DNA of 64,000 nt from Hirudo medicinalis. Its lineage: Eukaryota > Annelida > Clitellata > Hirudinida > Hirudinidae. Shown here piece by piece: positions 15,601 through 26,422 of this stretch. The stretch is from assembly GCA_011800805.1 (NCBI GenBank), contig MPNW01000134.1, positions 104,644 through 168,643 of the forward strand, given 5' to 3'. The position numbers and the translations under genes were made by a program. Under the pieces are notes generated by a model, which was not told the DNA's origin, made no database searches, and saw nothing but the letters and a program-made list of their open reading frames with translations. Each line of letters starts with the position of its first letter. Within the stretch, counting starts at the first letter, position 1.

Positions 15601-17592
15601 TGCAAGTTCTTTGGACTATTTTCTCCTTGGCTTCGTTGTCCATCTTCTCAATCTCAGATGGTGCCAGTCGTCTCGACATTCCAATCTCCTGAACGAGAGT
15701 AGATTTTTTCTGGGTTGATGGCTTTGAGATCAACGACTTGGCGAGAACGGCGGGAGTTTTGATTGTGTCCGTCATTACGGGCATATCTCTGAAATAGTCG
15801 ACGATTAAGTCGTACCTGCCGCAAGTGTTGGTCTCGTACAAGTAACGGTTGGAAAACTTCTTCTCTTCCTCTTTAGCTTTCCAACTGGAAACCTCCGATT
15901 CTTTATCTATCTGGATCCAGCCTGGGGTCTTGTCCTTCATGGAATCTTTGACCGAAGCGAAATCGCTGCCGAAAGGATAATTGGATTCTGAATATCTCGA
16001 TCTCTTGGTTCTCAAATCACTGATTGATGTTTTGTCACTATAAACCATGGAAGTGTTAGACTCGTTGCCAAAGTTCCATGCGTTTTTTTTCGTACTTCGC
16101 TGTTTCGCATTGCGAAACACGTACTGGCCTGAACTCTCGCTGGTGGTTGGTAGCTTTCTCTCCTTCTGTCGATAGGGACCTTCCTGGGAATACTTCCCAA
16201 ACGAACTGGACTGATAAACAGAAGTCATTACTCTCGCCTTAGCCTGGAAACAGTTTCCCTTTCCAATCTACAGCCAATCGGATTGAAGTCAGATTGGAGC
16301 CTTCAACAGCGAAACGGAAAGCTTGTAGCCGATTTTGGTCTTGGATGTGTTTTCTGTTATATAATTTCGTCAGGATTTCGTCAGAATCTTTCATCAACAA
16401 GCATGTTTCGATGACAAATTATAGGTCCACAGTGTATATACAAATTACCAAGAAGATAATGGATCTTCGCCGTGTTAAAAATGCTGTTGAATGCGGTTTC
16501 TATTTTTATGTTTTATCGTCTTCTACCGATGGTCTTCGACTTATTTGTTGATGTCCTACGTATATTGCGTCATCAAAACAGAAGAGGAATCTCCGAGCGC
16601 TTCATTATTTATTGATCAATGGAGGAACCATCACTTGATAAAACATGCATTTGTTTAGTGATCAGTTACTAATTTAATCAATATTATTATTCAGCCACGA
16701 GAACATTTAGTAACAACAAGCTTGCAACTTACTAATTATTTTTATTTACCCATAATAAATATTAATTAACGTTATGAGTTAATGACAAAAATCTTAAAGC
16801 TGGATGAAGACGCAAAATATTGAGAACCAACCATTTTTGTTTCACTTATTGAGCTGATGTCATTGATGTTCATGTTGATGTAAACGTCAAGTGGTGCACC
16901 TGTCAACATAATAACATTATAACATCACGTTATAACATTATAGCAAATATAACATCACGTTATAACATTATAGCAAATATAACATCACGTTATAACATTA
17001 TAGCAAATATAACATCACTTATAACATTATAACAAATATAACATCACGTTATAACATTATAACAAATATAACATCACGTTATAACATTATAGCAAATATA
17101 ACATCACGTTATAACATTATAGCAAATATAACATCACGTTATAACATTATAACAAATATAACATCACGTTATAACATTATAACAAATATAACATCACGTT
17201 ATAACATTATAGCAAATATAACATCACGTTAATGGTTCATGTGTAATAATATTAGATTCAATTTAACTCGGGAATAACTACTCTTTTATCATCTGTGCGG
17301 ACTTAATATGGTGCTGGAATTTTGAGCATTCTACCGTTTTTGATGAACTGCCAAAAAAACTTGCCAGTATCAGCTTGTGGTCTGGCTCGACTATTGTACC
17401 TGCTCTCATTCAGCAACTCCTCTACGATGTCTTTCTTCATCCTTTAAAGTATTAATAGCATTTACATTAATGGTAACAATGTTAATGTCAGCAACAGCCA
17501 TCACAGACGATGATGCTGATGATGACTTACTCGTTGGAGTTGACGAAAGCTAACAGCAAAACGAAACTGAGTCTTTCCGAAAGAGATGTCAT
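12607..17592 (-). CDS. Cys-loop ligand-gated chloride channel, glycine-receptor-like subunit
   Basis: Pentameric ligand-gated anion channel subunit at the plasma membrane. Eight exons in transcript order: 17531-17592, 17365-17441, 16832-16899, 14011-14314, 13668-13808, 13372-13502, 12924-13139 and 12607-12747; they give 379 aa. A signal peptide (hydrophobic [10 protein letters not shown]) is followed by the ligand-binding domain. The Cys-loop is [15 protein letters not shown], with 13 residues between the cysteines. The second cysteine pair around loop C (MVCSQKF...SFPC) is typical of glycine, GluCl and HisCl receptors rather than GABA-A. M1 is [22 protein letters not shown] before M2 is the anion-selectivity signature. 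M2 reads [14 protein letters not shown]. The M3-M4 loop is very short and M4 ends YWPLYLL. Intron 2 has a GC donor and a minisatellite, intron 3 contains another reading frame, and intron 4 ends in a hairpin. The ligand cannot be assigned from sequence. Confidence 0.93.
13809..13870 (-). other. Perfect 24-bp-stem hairpin abutting a 3' splice site (mirtron-like)
   Basis: Arms 13809-13832 and 13847-13870 are exact reverse complements with a 14-nt A/T loop; one more pair (13808/13871) extends into the exon. On the transcribed minus strand the hairpin ends CCATTTAG exactly at the acceptor of channel exon 5. Each arm also carries the smaller palindrome TGGAAT-gaca-ATTCCA. It lacks the usual pyrimidine tract. 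It could be a 5'-tailed mirtron precursor, a small inverted-repeat element, or a splicing-control stem. Confidence 0.9.
15401..16228 (-). CDS. Hypothetical 275-aa protein nested in channel intron 3
   Basis: Single uninterrupted 275-codon frame lying wholly inside intron 3 (14315-16831) of the channel gene, on the same strand. Base composition is visibly richer in G and C than the surrounding intron. The product is hydrophilic and basic, rich in S, K and T, with no signal peptide, membrane span or repeat. Seen: [26 protein letters not shown] and a proline-containing basic tail. The first Met (MTSVYQSSS) is used. I do not recognise the family; the short aromatic-basic blocks vaguely recall small ciliary microtubule-associated proteins, but that is not evidence. 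Its length in an AT-rich intron makes chance unlikely. It could be an independently promoted intronless gene or a retrocopy. Confidence 0.6.
   Translation of the reverse strand: MTSVYQSSSFGKYSQEGPYRQKERKLPTTSESSGQYVFRNAKQRSTKKNAWNFGNESNTSMVYSDKTSISDLRTKRSRYSESNYPFGSDFASVKDSMKDKTPGWIQIDKESEVSSWKAKEEEKKFSNRYLYETNTCGRYDLIVDYFRDMPVMTDTIKTPAVLAKSLISKPSTQKKSTLVQEIGMSRRLAPSEIEKMDNEAKEKIVQRTCNKDGTPWLPNFNTERSELSWFRRHFKANEPIVPPRKPTQTSVKVTLGNKAPSSKETNKFHPIGYNK
16905..17231. repeat. 30-bp minisatellite in channel intron 2
   Basis: About ten full units of 30 bp plus partial units at both ends. Full units start at 16921, 16951, 16981, 17011 (29 bp), 17040, 17070, 17100, 17130, 17160 and 17190. The variable site is agcaaa versus aacaaa, and one unit lacks a base. 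Each unit contains ATAAC-n5-GTTAT, a small dyad. It runs to within about 5 nt of the 3' splice site of exon 3 on the minus strand, so it supplies the branch-point region of the intron. Confidence 0.97.
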
Positions 17593-17908
17593 GTCATCTG
17601 AAAAATTTGACAGTTTGAAGAGGAATCAATCATCCTTGATTTTTAGGTTGATTTTCATTAATTACTTTAATTTAACTGACATATTTATTTTGACAAGACA
17701 TGTTTATTTGAATGAATAAATAAATATTTGATGTAATAATTTCATAAATTTCTTCATGACTGAATTATTTACACTTATCTGTTATTCCCTTAGGACTAAC
17801 TCTTGAGCCGATAAAATTTCATTTTCTACTATATGTTCTGCATATATTTTTTCTTTCGTTTGGTTCAATAAAGTATTTCTATTTCTACTATAGTTTCATC
17901 TTCAAATC

Positions 17909-17933
17909 GTCGTCATCGCCATAATCAATGTCG

Positions 17934-17968
<35 letters not shown>

Positions 17969-17995
17969 GCCGTCTTAGTCGTCGTCATCGTCTTC
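17909..17995. repeat. (CAT)n/(GTC)n trinucleotide array
   Basis: Runs of cat repeats at about 17936-17968, flanked by gtc/gtcatc variants. It is oriented opposite to the GAT-rich array about 150 bp to the right. Confidence 0.9.
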
Positions 17996-18133
17996 ATCAA
18001 ACACGAGCATCATAATCACCACATTGCTTCCATCACCACTTCATGTCCACCGAAGGTGAAGTTCGTGTCATCAACGTTCATTGAATTGCGAACCAGTCTG
18101 CAATCGACAGGAAGTGGCGTTAAATGGAATGCA

Positions 18134-18144
18134 ATCATGATGAA

Positions 18145-18191
<47 letters not shown>

Positions 18192-18240
18192 CGATGACGA
18201 TGATGGTGGTGATGATGATGATGATGCACTCATGATGATG
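18134..18240. repeat. (GAT)n/(GGT)n trinucleotide array
   Basis: gatgat units pass into an uninterrupted ggtggt run (about 18165-18190), then back into gat units. Roughly complementary to the cat array at 17936-17968. Confidence 0.9.
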
Positions 18241-20809
18241 ACGACAACCTCTGTAATCACACGCAAATAAATGTTTAACTTAGCAGAGTGTTATGAATAG
18301 CTGCTGTCAAATGTCATCTGAATGATTGAAAGTAATCGAAAATTGAATTATATTTTCATGTCAGCATCTCAGCATCACCAACATCATAATCATCACTACT
18401 CGCCCGAGGGACGTAGCATTTCAAACTGTTTATTCTTATTTCCTCTGGAAATTCGTTAGAGAACATTCAGATTCGGCCTGTTGAAGACCTGTTTAGGAAA
18501 TAAAGAAAGGTGGATGCTGTGCTTTTTCTGCGGTCTCATTTCCAGCCAACATCAATAGCAAGTAAATATTAACAAGCTACTTATATCTTTCTCGCTCTTA
18601 TCCAAGTTGCAAACGCAGTCTGACCAAGTAAGAAATACATGTGGGAAGGTAAATATATTTTACTCGACTGAACTGTACAGGCACCATCTATTCAATTTTA
18701 AAGATATTTATAATATTACTTTAGATATTTATAAAATTATTTTAAATATTTAAGATATTATTTTAGATATTTATAATATTATCTTAGATATTTATAATAT
18801 TATTTAAAATATTTAACGTATTGATAGACGATTCCTATGAATTCATTCATTTGAGTGTCTTTGTCGCTTATTATGGGATTCTTGTGCTGGTTATCTCATA
18901 ATCTCCGTTTAATTAATTCAAATACAAAAAATTGCTATTGTATTATATATTATTATTATTATTAAAATATTATTTTTAAAAATTGAATATAGCATAATTA
19001 TTATTAAAAAATTAATTAAATATTATAATTATAATAAAGGTGGGCTTGTGGTGTGAAAACGAAGAGTGACCTGATGGAGTTCCCTTTCCTAGAAGTTCTT
19101 GGGCAAACATGACAGTTGGGGATGAACAAACACATGGCAGACATCCGAGCCACGACCGCCATACTTCCGCTTTTCAAATGCATTTCCAAATTTGAGAAAG
19201 AAATTGTTTTACGAAAGTAATTGCAGAAATATTTGCGAAACTTGAGTTTCAGCTTTTTACTTGATGAGAGTTGGTTGGTTGGTTAATTAGTTAGTTTAAA
19301 GTCCTAAACTAGCAATGGTCTTATTTTACTTAAAGAGGATTTCTCATTCTTGTCGTACGTTCGTGAAGTTTGACAAGTTCGTCAAAAGATTAATAGAAAT
19401 ATGATTTGACGAAACATTTGTTTTTTGTAAACATAACATATTTTTAGGATTTGAGTTATTTGGACCCTGTCACAATCATCGTTCAAATGTTATTCTTTTG
19501 ATGTTATCACCGTCGGATATTCTTACGCCAAGTTATTCTAAAAGAGGAACCATGAACCAACAAATGAGCTGGATTGCTTAGAGTTAGAATAATTAAATAA
19601 TTTTAATCATCTTAAAAATCTCGTCAAAGTTGGGTAATCAAGATATCATAATAATCAAGGACGTTGTTCAAGGGGTAAAGTTAGGTCTAATAGGATTATT
19701 AAATCTTAAAGCATGAGACTTTAACATTTGAGACAGGTAAGCAAGAAAGTCGTCAGACAAATTAGGAAATATTGTGGTGAGGTTGAGTAAAGTTTTGCTT
19801 CCCAGAAAATACTTCAATGTAAATAATTGATAGCAAAGCAATTTAACGAGAGAAGTAGTAACTATTTCTTTAATCTGATGATGTATTTCACCTACATGCG
19901 ATTCGACTCATCGAAAGTTGCAATGGAACTTCACTAACTACTAGACAATCAAAGTTACATTTATTCTGGAGTCCACAGGCCACGAAATCTTCCTTCCACC
20001 ACCATCATTGACCACAAATTTACTTTTAATAGTTGAAACATAGAGAACTGCATTCACACCGGGGTAACTTCATTTTATTCCAGCTTTTCCAAAGGGGACA
20101 AAAGTCGTCTCAACATGTTCAAAAATCATGGAGAGCAACATCTACTCCGGGACGATCCGTTGCCATGCCCCTCAAATGACTTCCCTGATTTACACTAATA
20201 CTTTTGAAAATTTTTTAGCATTTCGATTGCTGATATTGCAAATGAGAGATTGAAAGAACACAACATGTGGATGGAGTGAATTCGAAGATGGGTGGACAAA
20301 CAATCCTTTTGAGTCAAGTGACCAATCGATGCCTTCCACTCATCTGCCTCGCTCAATAAACGTCTAAAACTGCAAGCCATGTTTTCAAAGGCTGACCAGA
20401 CACAGCCAATGCAGATATTCTCAACTCGTTCCCATATTTTACTAATTTCGTCGACGAGGTAAGTGGAAGGATGGTAGAGAGGTTAAAGGTAGCATTCGAA
20501 GTGAGCTTAAAAGATATTACGAAGCGAATTTGAAGCGATGTTATATTATCAAAAAAAGTTAAAGTACTGGATTAAGATTAGCGTAATTAATGCTTAAGAG
20601 TAATTAATAATTAAGCAATTAGAGTAATTAATGCTTAAACAGACCGTTTAACAGAAAAACATTAGATCGTTAATTGGTTTAATAAATTTGTTTAAACCAT
20701 ATATTTTCTCATATATTTTAAAATACTCACATTACATAAATGTATAAAACTCATTCCATATATTTAACGTCCCCCTACATGGATCGAGGTGACCACAGGT
20801 CAATAATAA

Positions 20810-21250
20810 CAAATAATAGTAATATTATAAATTATAAATATTATAATATTATAAATTAATAATAAACAATTATAATAAATAAAACAAAAAACAAATAATA
20901 GGTCAACAGGTCAATAATAACAATTTTTTTTAAATTATTTTTAAATTTATAATATTACTATTATAATAATATTAATTTATTTATAAAATATTATTTTGTA
21001 TTTAGCTTTTTTATTAATAATAAAATTTAAATAATTGATTGATGAGATTATTTTTAATATTTTTTAATTATTTAATTTATTTTTAATTGTAAAAATAAAA
21101 AAATTAATAATAAAAATATCATTTTTATATATATTTACATATATATATATATTTATATTAATAATAAAATTAATAATAAAAATTTAATAATTATTATTAT
21201 CATCATCATTGTCGTCGTCGTCGTCGTCGTCGTCATCATCATTACATTGA
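20810..21250. repeat. A/T-only low-complexity tract ending in (GTC)n
   Basis: Nearly pure A/T with many taataat and ttattaat motifs. It ends in atcatcatt, then gtcgtc repeats at about 21209-21232, then catcatcatt. Confidence 0.85.
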
Positions 21251-22985
21251 CAACCTAAAAATAATTTCATTATTATTAAGTAGTAGTACTAAGTGTAACT
21301 ATTTTATGTATTATATACTATTTATTTATTTTTTATTTATTTACTATGCTATTTTATTTGAGCTTTTTTGATCAATTATGGCAATTGAAAATTAATAATT
21401 TAATCGAGAATATCCGAAATAGCTGTTCCTATATAAAATTGAATTGAATAATACACACGAAAATATTTAAATAAAATGGTACATTTCACCAAAAGTCGTG
21501 ATTAGGGAATAACTCGATTATTTCCACCATATATTTTAAATTGCTAAAATAGCAAATTATTAATTAGAAATAAATATTAACCATTCACAATTCAAACACT
21601 TTGGTCAATAATAAACATGCATAAAGCTTGACTTCTTTTTATATAATATATCCCTTTAAAAACTAAATCAAGTATAAACAAACTCACGCCAATATCCGCA
21701 AGTTTTGTAATTCTCTGATGTTGATGTTCATTGACACAACAATGGGCAGAATTTCACAAGATTGTGGAGACAAGACGCACTTCGAATGAGGTCAAATAAC
21801 TCAACACCCAAACGCATGCTCCACAAAACGGTAAGCTTTATAAGATATTGAGGTCGGACAATGTTCGTGACAAGTGACGCTCGAGTTGCATGGTGTCTGC
21901 CGCAGAAGAGAATGAAATTCAACAAATGTATGTAATACATTTAATACTCAGAAAACGTTTATCAAATAAACGTGGAATGGAATACTTGATTAAGAACCAT
22001 CATCACGATATTTCTATAACTTTTTTTCGGCCTCGTAATATGTTAAAATGATAGGCTTTCAGAACAGATCTCAAAATTGCCTATTGAGATGTGCAATAAG
22101 AGTGCTTAATAGACTGCAAATAGCAGCCTCTAGCCAAAGATAAGCACTCGTCGATGCAAGCTCTCCGGGTCACGCACCTTCGTGACAACGGAGTTATCTC
22201 AACAACCAATTACGAGCTTTTTCAAAAAGCATGCTTCCGAGCGTCATTTCAGGGTTTTCCCCCAAATAATGGAAATGTAACAGCTAAATAAGAATTGTTT
22301 AACTATAAGAACTATAAAACGTTTGTCTACTGCTCAATTTTACGAAAGAGAGCGAGACTAGGTCAGAGCACAATATCCGTTCCCTGAATCCAAATATTTT
22401 CGAAAATGAGTCAGTTATAAATTATGTATCCATATTACAAATTATGATACAAAACTGGAGCAAGTCATCAATTTTTCATCACAATCTAATTTTCCAAACA
22501 CACCATTCCCACGGTACCCTTGCATTTGAGACCACTCAGAGAATGCAGCAAAAGCTGCAAACTCAAGAATATTAATTTCTACATCATTGTGCTTTGCATA
22601 AGATTAAAGAACATCTCATAAAGAACAAATGAGTTGCTAAAAAATTACAAACATTTTAAGCTTTCAGGCAACAAGAACAGGTAAGGACAACTAGGCAACA
22701 GATGCTTTCTGTGCCACCAACAAGTTTATTACTAGTATTACACAAAAACCTGGACAATATCTATATCGAAATGCTGGCACTTAATTGACTAAATAAATTA
22801 CAATCGGTTAATTTCACTAATTGGTTGACAATTCTGACAACAAAATAAGATACACACACACACAGGATATTAGCCATCTGCAACTAAAAGTTAATAAGTT
22901 AGAATTTACTTAAATTAACAATTATGAAGAAAATTAATTTTGTCTAGTTCTCATCAATCAGTTGGATCGAGTCAGTTGTCTCTTC

Positions 22986-23743
22986 TCAAAGTTCACCTCG
23001 CCTTTCAATCTTGAGCAACTCAACTTCAAATATCAGAGTAGCTCCACCTATCCAAAATTAAATAAATTTGAATCATATGAAATTACATCAACAAGGGCAA
23101 TGCAAAATTACTAAAATAAAACAATAATGAATACCTGGTATTTTTGGGGGAGATCCATGATCTCCATAACCAAGGTTTGATGGAATGATTAATTTTCTTT
23201 TCTCAGTTTCACACATACTGGGATAAACGACGATGGAATAATTAATATATAGTTTAAAGTAATGAATTTGTTCATATTGCCCAAGCTAAAGCCAAAAGTC
23301 ACACATAAGATCAACATTTCATTAGGATCTTGGGTTACAACTATGCTTACTCCAATAAGCCCATATCCCAGCCTTTTATGACCTGTCCGCTTCCTAAAAC
23401 GAAAACAAATGGTTGACCCCTTGGAATGCTGCTATCGAATTCTGTCCCATCTTCCAACTTTCCCTAATGAAATCAAATAAACACATGCCAAAATCTGACG
23501 CAGAGTTAAATCAAAATAAAAAAATATTCATATTTAGTAATATCTAAATATGTATTGAGAATGTCATACCGTGTAATGCATGTGGAGCGTGTCACCCTTA
23601 CGGGACTTTTTAAGGCAATTATCTGCATTTACTCGACGTTTTACACCAATTTGTAACCTTTGGTTCTTTTGTTCATCTTTTCCTTCCACTAATAACACAA
23701 CAAGAAAAAACACGCATGCTGCCAAAGGCTTTCCCAAATTCAT
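22986..23743 (-). CDS. FKBP2: FKBP2-like ER peptidyl-prolyl isomerase (FKBP13)
   Basis: Proline cis-trans isomerase of the endoplasmic reticulum. Four exons in transcript order: 23570-23743, 23351-23463, 23135-23217 and 22986-23047, giving 143 aa, the usual size. The start chosen is [21 protein letters not shown], a signal peptide. An in-frame Met 17 codons upstream would put a charged segment before it and is disfavoured. LQIGVKRRV and [13 protein letters not shown] match human FKBP13 closely. Active-site residues of the FKBP fold are present: Tyr in HMHYT, Phe-Asp in TEFDSS, Trp in VIKGWDMG, Tyr in [14 protein letters not shown], and Phe in LIFEVELL. It ends RRGEL, in the place of the ER-retention-like RRTEL. 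Head-to-head with RFC3, 363 bp apart. Confidence 0.96.
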
Positions 23744-24106
23744 TATTCCCAACTGTCCAAACCAAACAGAATGCCGACACGTTGCAGAACCCAATTTATA
23801 TTCAATGTAAATATCTAGTACTTTTAAAAATTAAGTTTTATGCAACAGCTCACATTTCTGCGCTTAAAATTTAAAAAAGCTATGTAATAAAAGACGACAT
23901 ATTAAATAAATAATTGTTTAGACAATTTTAACCAAACTTTTCTTGTTTTTAGGTAGTTTTAGATTAATTTAGATACATCATTTTTTAATTTATTTTTAAA
24001 TATAAACTAAAGCTTCATTGGAAGTAAGTTGTAAATAATAATTTCGGCGCGAATGATTTATGAAAAGTAAACATTGTCCTCTCGTTTATATTTTAGTAGC
24101 CAGAAA
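23744..24106. promoter_or_regulatory. Bidirectional promoter region FKBP2 / RFC3
   Basis: The 363 bp between two divergent start codons must supply both promoters and both 5' UTRs. An E2F-like site reads TTCGCGCC on the minus strand (24046-24053), about 55 bp before the RFC3 ATG. That matches the known E2F control of replication genes. Binding is inferred from the motif only. Confidence 0.55.
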
Positions 24107-26246
24107 ATGAGTTTATGGGTTGATAAATACCAGCCGTTGTCATTTTGTAAATTGGATTACCATCTAGATCAAGCTAAGAAACTTAAAAGATTGGTGAGCT
24201 AATGCTTATAGATTATTAAACTCTTGCAATTTTTTTTTTATACTTTGAAAGATAATTTGATGAAAGGAAATAATGGTATCTTTTGGCTGATATCTTGCAA
24301 CTGATATCTTGAAATTTTTAGGTTGAAGTTGGAGATTTTCCCCATTTGCTGGTTTATGGACCCTCAGGTGCTGGGAAAAAGACCAGGTTGATGTGCCTTC
24401 TTAGAGAGCTCTATGGCCCAGGAATTGACAAGCTAAGGATTGAACATCATGCGTTCTTAACACCCTCCAAGAAAAAACTCGAAATATCTACAATTGCCAG
24501 TAATTACCATATAGAAGTTAATCCAAGGTATGATTTAGTACAAGTAATTTAGCAAAATATTATTAAGACACATTTAAATATATGTTATCTTACATTGTCA
24601 GTGATGCAGGCATATATGACAGGATTGTGATACAGGAACTTATTAAATCTGTTGCACAGACCCACCAATTGGACACAACTTCACAAAGAGAATTCAAAGG
24701 TTTTTAGTACACCATTTTAGCTTTTAATATTCATAAATAATATATGCTTTTTAATTCTTTTGGATATAATTTATTTTATTGATTACCTTGACATAAATTA
24801 TTTTATTTTCCTAGTGATCCTGGTAAATGAAGCTGATAAACTGACGAAGGATGCGCAGCATGCATTGAGACGTACCATGGAAAAGTACATGGCCACATGC
24901 AGGATGATACTATGCTGCAATTCTATAAGTCGAGTAATTCCTGCCATTCAGAGTCGATGTCTCGGTATCCGAATTTCCGCTCCAACTAACGTTGAGGTTT
25001 GTTAAATCTTTAAAACACATTTCATCATGCTTTTTTACATCACATGTTTGAATACAACATTTAATAAGCGACATGTGCATGTGCATATATACACTAAATA
25101 TATAAATTAATTTGTGTTGCAATTATTTTCAGATAATGGAAGTTATCCAGTCAACATGCAGAAAGGAAGGTTTGGTAATTCCTCAAGAACTGGTCAACCA
25201 GATTGTAAAGAAAAGTAACAGGAACCTGAGGAGTGCCCTGTTGATGTGCGAAGGATGCAAAGTCCAACAGTTCCCCTTTACATGTGACCAGTCAGTGCCT
25301 GGACCAGAATGGGAGAGATTCTTGATGGAAACTGCCAAAATGATCACAGTTGAGCAGAGTGTCATAAAGTACTGTGACAATGTGTGCTTTAATATATTTT
25401 CATTTAATTATGTTATTAATAATTGTAAACTATTTTTCATTACATTTCATGTCAAGTCTACCACTATCACGATGAAATTGAACAGGCTTGTTAATAAAAT
25501 AATGAATTATGTTAATATCAATATTAGTATTTTAATTAAAAATGTTATTTTAACTAATTAGAGCCAATAATCTTTTAGAGATTAAACAAAATTTTGTTTA
25601 GGGTAGCACAAGTAAGAGAGAGGATCTTTGAGTTGTTGGCCCATTGCATTCCTGGAGACATCATCATGAAGGTTGTTACGATCTTGATGGATGCAATCAC
25701 GTTCGAAAAGTAATTGTAGCGATTCACTCGACGTCTGTGCGGTGATGAAGAATGTGATAAAGCGTAGACATTAATAGCCGTTGCCAAGAAATGTAATGGC
25801 TTAATAAAGCCGTACGGAGTAATTCATGAGTAATGAGGCATTCTTTTTTAATCACATGATGAGATTTATTATTCTAATAAGATCCTTCTAATTAATTTAC
25901 ATAATTATTCTGTTGTACCTTTTTGAAGAGACTTTGATAAAAAATATGGTATAAGGCTAAAATAACTATATGCAAAATTATTGTAATACTATAGACGAAC
26001 CTTAATTACCATCTTTTAAGTTCTTAACATTTCTGATTTTAGGGCTTGGTTTATGAACTGCTGAAGAATTGTGATGGTCACCTCAAGCCCAGGGTTGTGT
26101 TGTTGGCAGCTCTCTATGAACATAGGATGAAGTTGGGTCAGAAAGCCATCTACCACATTGAAGCATTTGTCATTAAAGTTATGGCCATGTTCAAGAAGTT
26201 CCTTGAGGATGGAGTTTGCACTGAATTTGAAGATGATGATTTCTGA
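24107..26246 (+). CDS. RFC3: Replication factor C subunit 3 (clamp loader)
   Basis: Small subunit of the RFC clamp loader that places PCNA on primer-template DNA in the nucleus. Seven exons: 24107-24193, 24322-24527, 24602-24699, 24815-24996, 25133-25368, 25602-25671 and 26043-26246, giving 360 aa (human about 356). It starts [10 protein letters not shown]. Walker A is [16 protein letters not shown] and [17 protein letters not shown] follow. The Walker B region is [21 protein letters not shown]. The sensor reads MILCCNS. The SRC motif that supplies the arginine finger is IQSRC. The C-terminal collar domain ends [10 protein letters not shown]...KFLEDGV, then an acidic tail. Exon 5 is closed at ATA AA|GTACTG because this keeps phase and aligns residue for residue with the human protein. 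AATAAA at 26417 follows. Confidence 0.97.
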
Positions 26247-26416
26247 TCTCTTATATGCCATTCAGCAATTGAATTTATTTGGCTTTGAATTTTTAAGAGT
26301 TAATATCCTGTGTCTCCACTTTAATATACGTCATATATTTCCATTTGCAAATATATCTAGAATATCTATAGTTATCTAGTAGAGGTTTAAAGGGGGATTT
26401 TCAGGTTTGTATTCTT

Positions 26417-26422
26417 AATAAA
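26417..26422 (+). terminator. Poly(A) signal AATAAA for RFC3
   Basis: Canonical hexamer 171 nt past the RFC3 stop codon. Confidence 0.5.

Larger units (their letters stand above)
17593..22985. other. Gene-poor, AT-rich, simple-repeat-rich spacer
   Basis: About 5.4 kb with no recognisable coding sequence; all frames are short and unlike any family known to me. It holds trinucleotide arrays (see separate entries), a degenerate array of an ATATTTATAATATTA-like motif around 18700-18830, and an extreme A/T tract around 20800-21200. The left edge carries the promoter side of the channel gene and the right edge the 3' UTR of FKBP2. Confidence 0.6.

Noticed and set aside
16905..17231. Regular 30-bp repeats as a CRISPR array
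   Set aside because: Units are directly contiguous with no unique spacers, in an animal intron; it is a minisatellite.
23743..23794. Upstream Met as the FKBP2 start
   Set aside because: It places 17 residues with charged amino acids ahead of a good signal peptide; [13 protein letters not shown] is the better start, though not proven.
25361..25561. RFC3 exon 5 reading on to the stop at 25561
   Set aside because: The extension is AT-rich intron sequence; splicing at 25368 to 25602 aligns residue for residue with the conserved collar domain.
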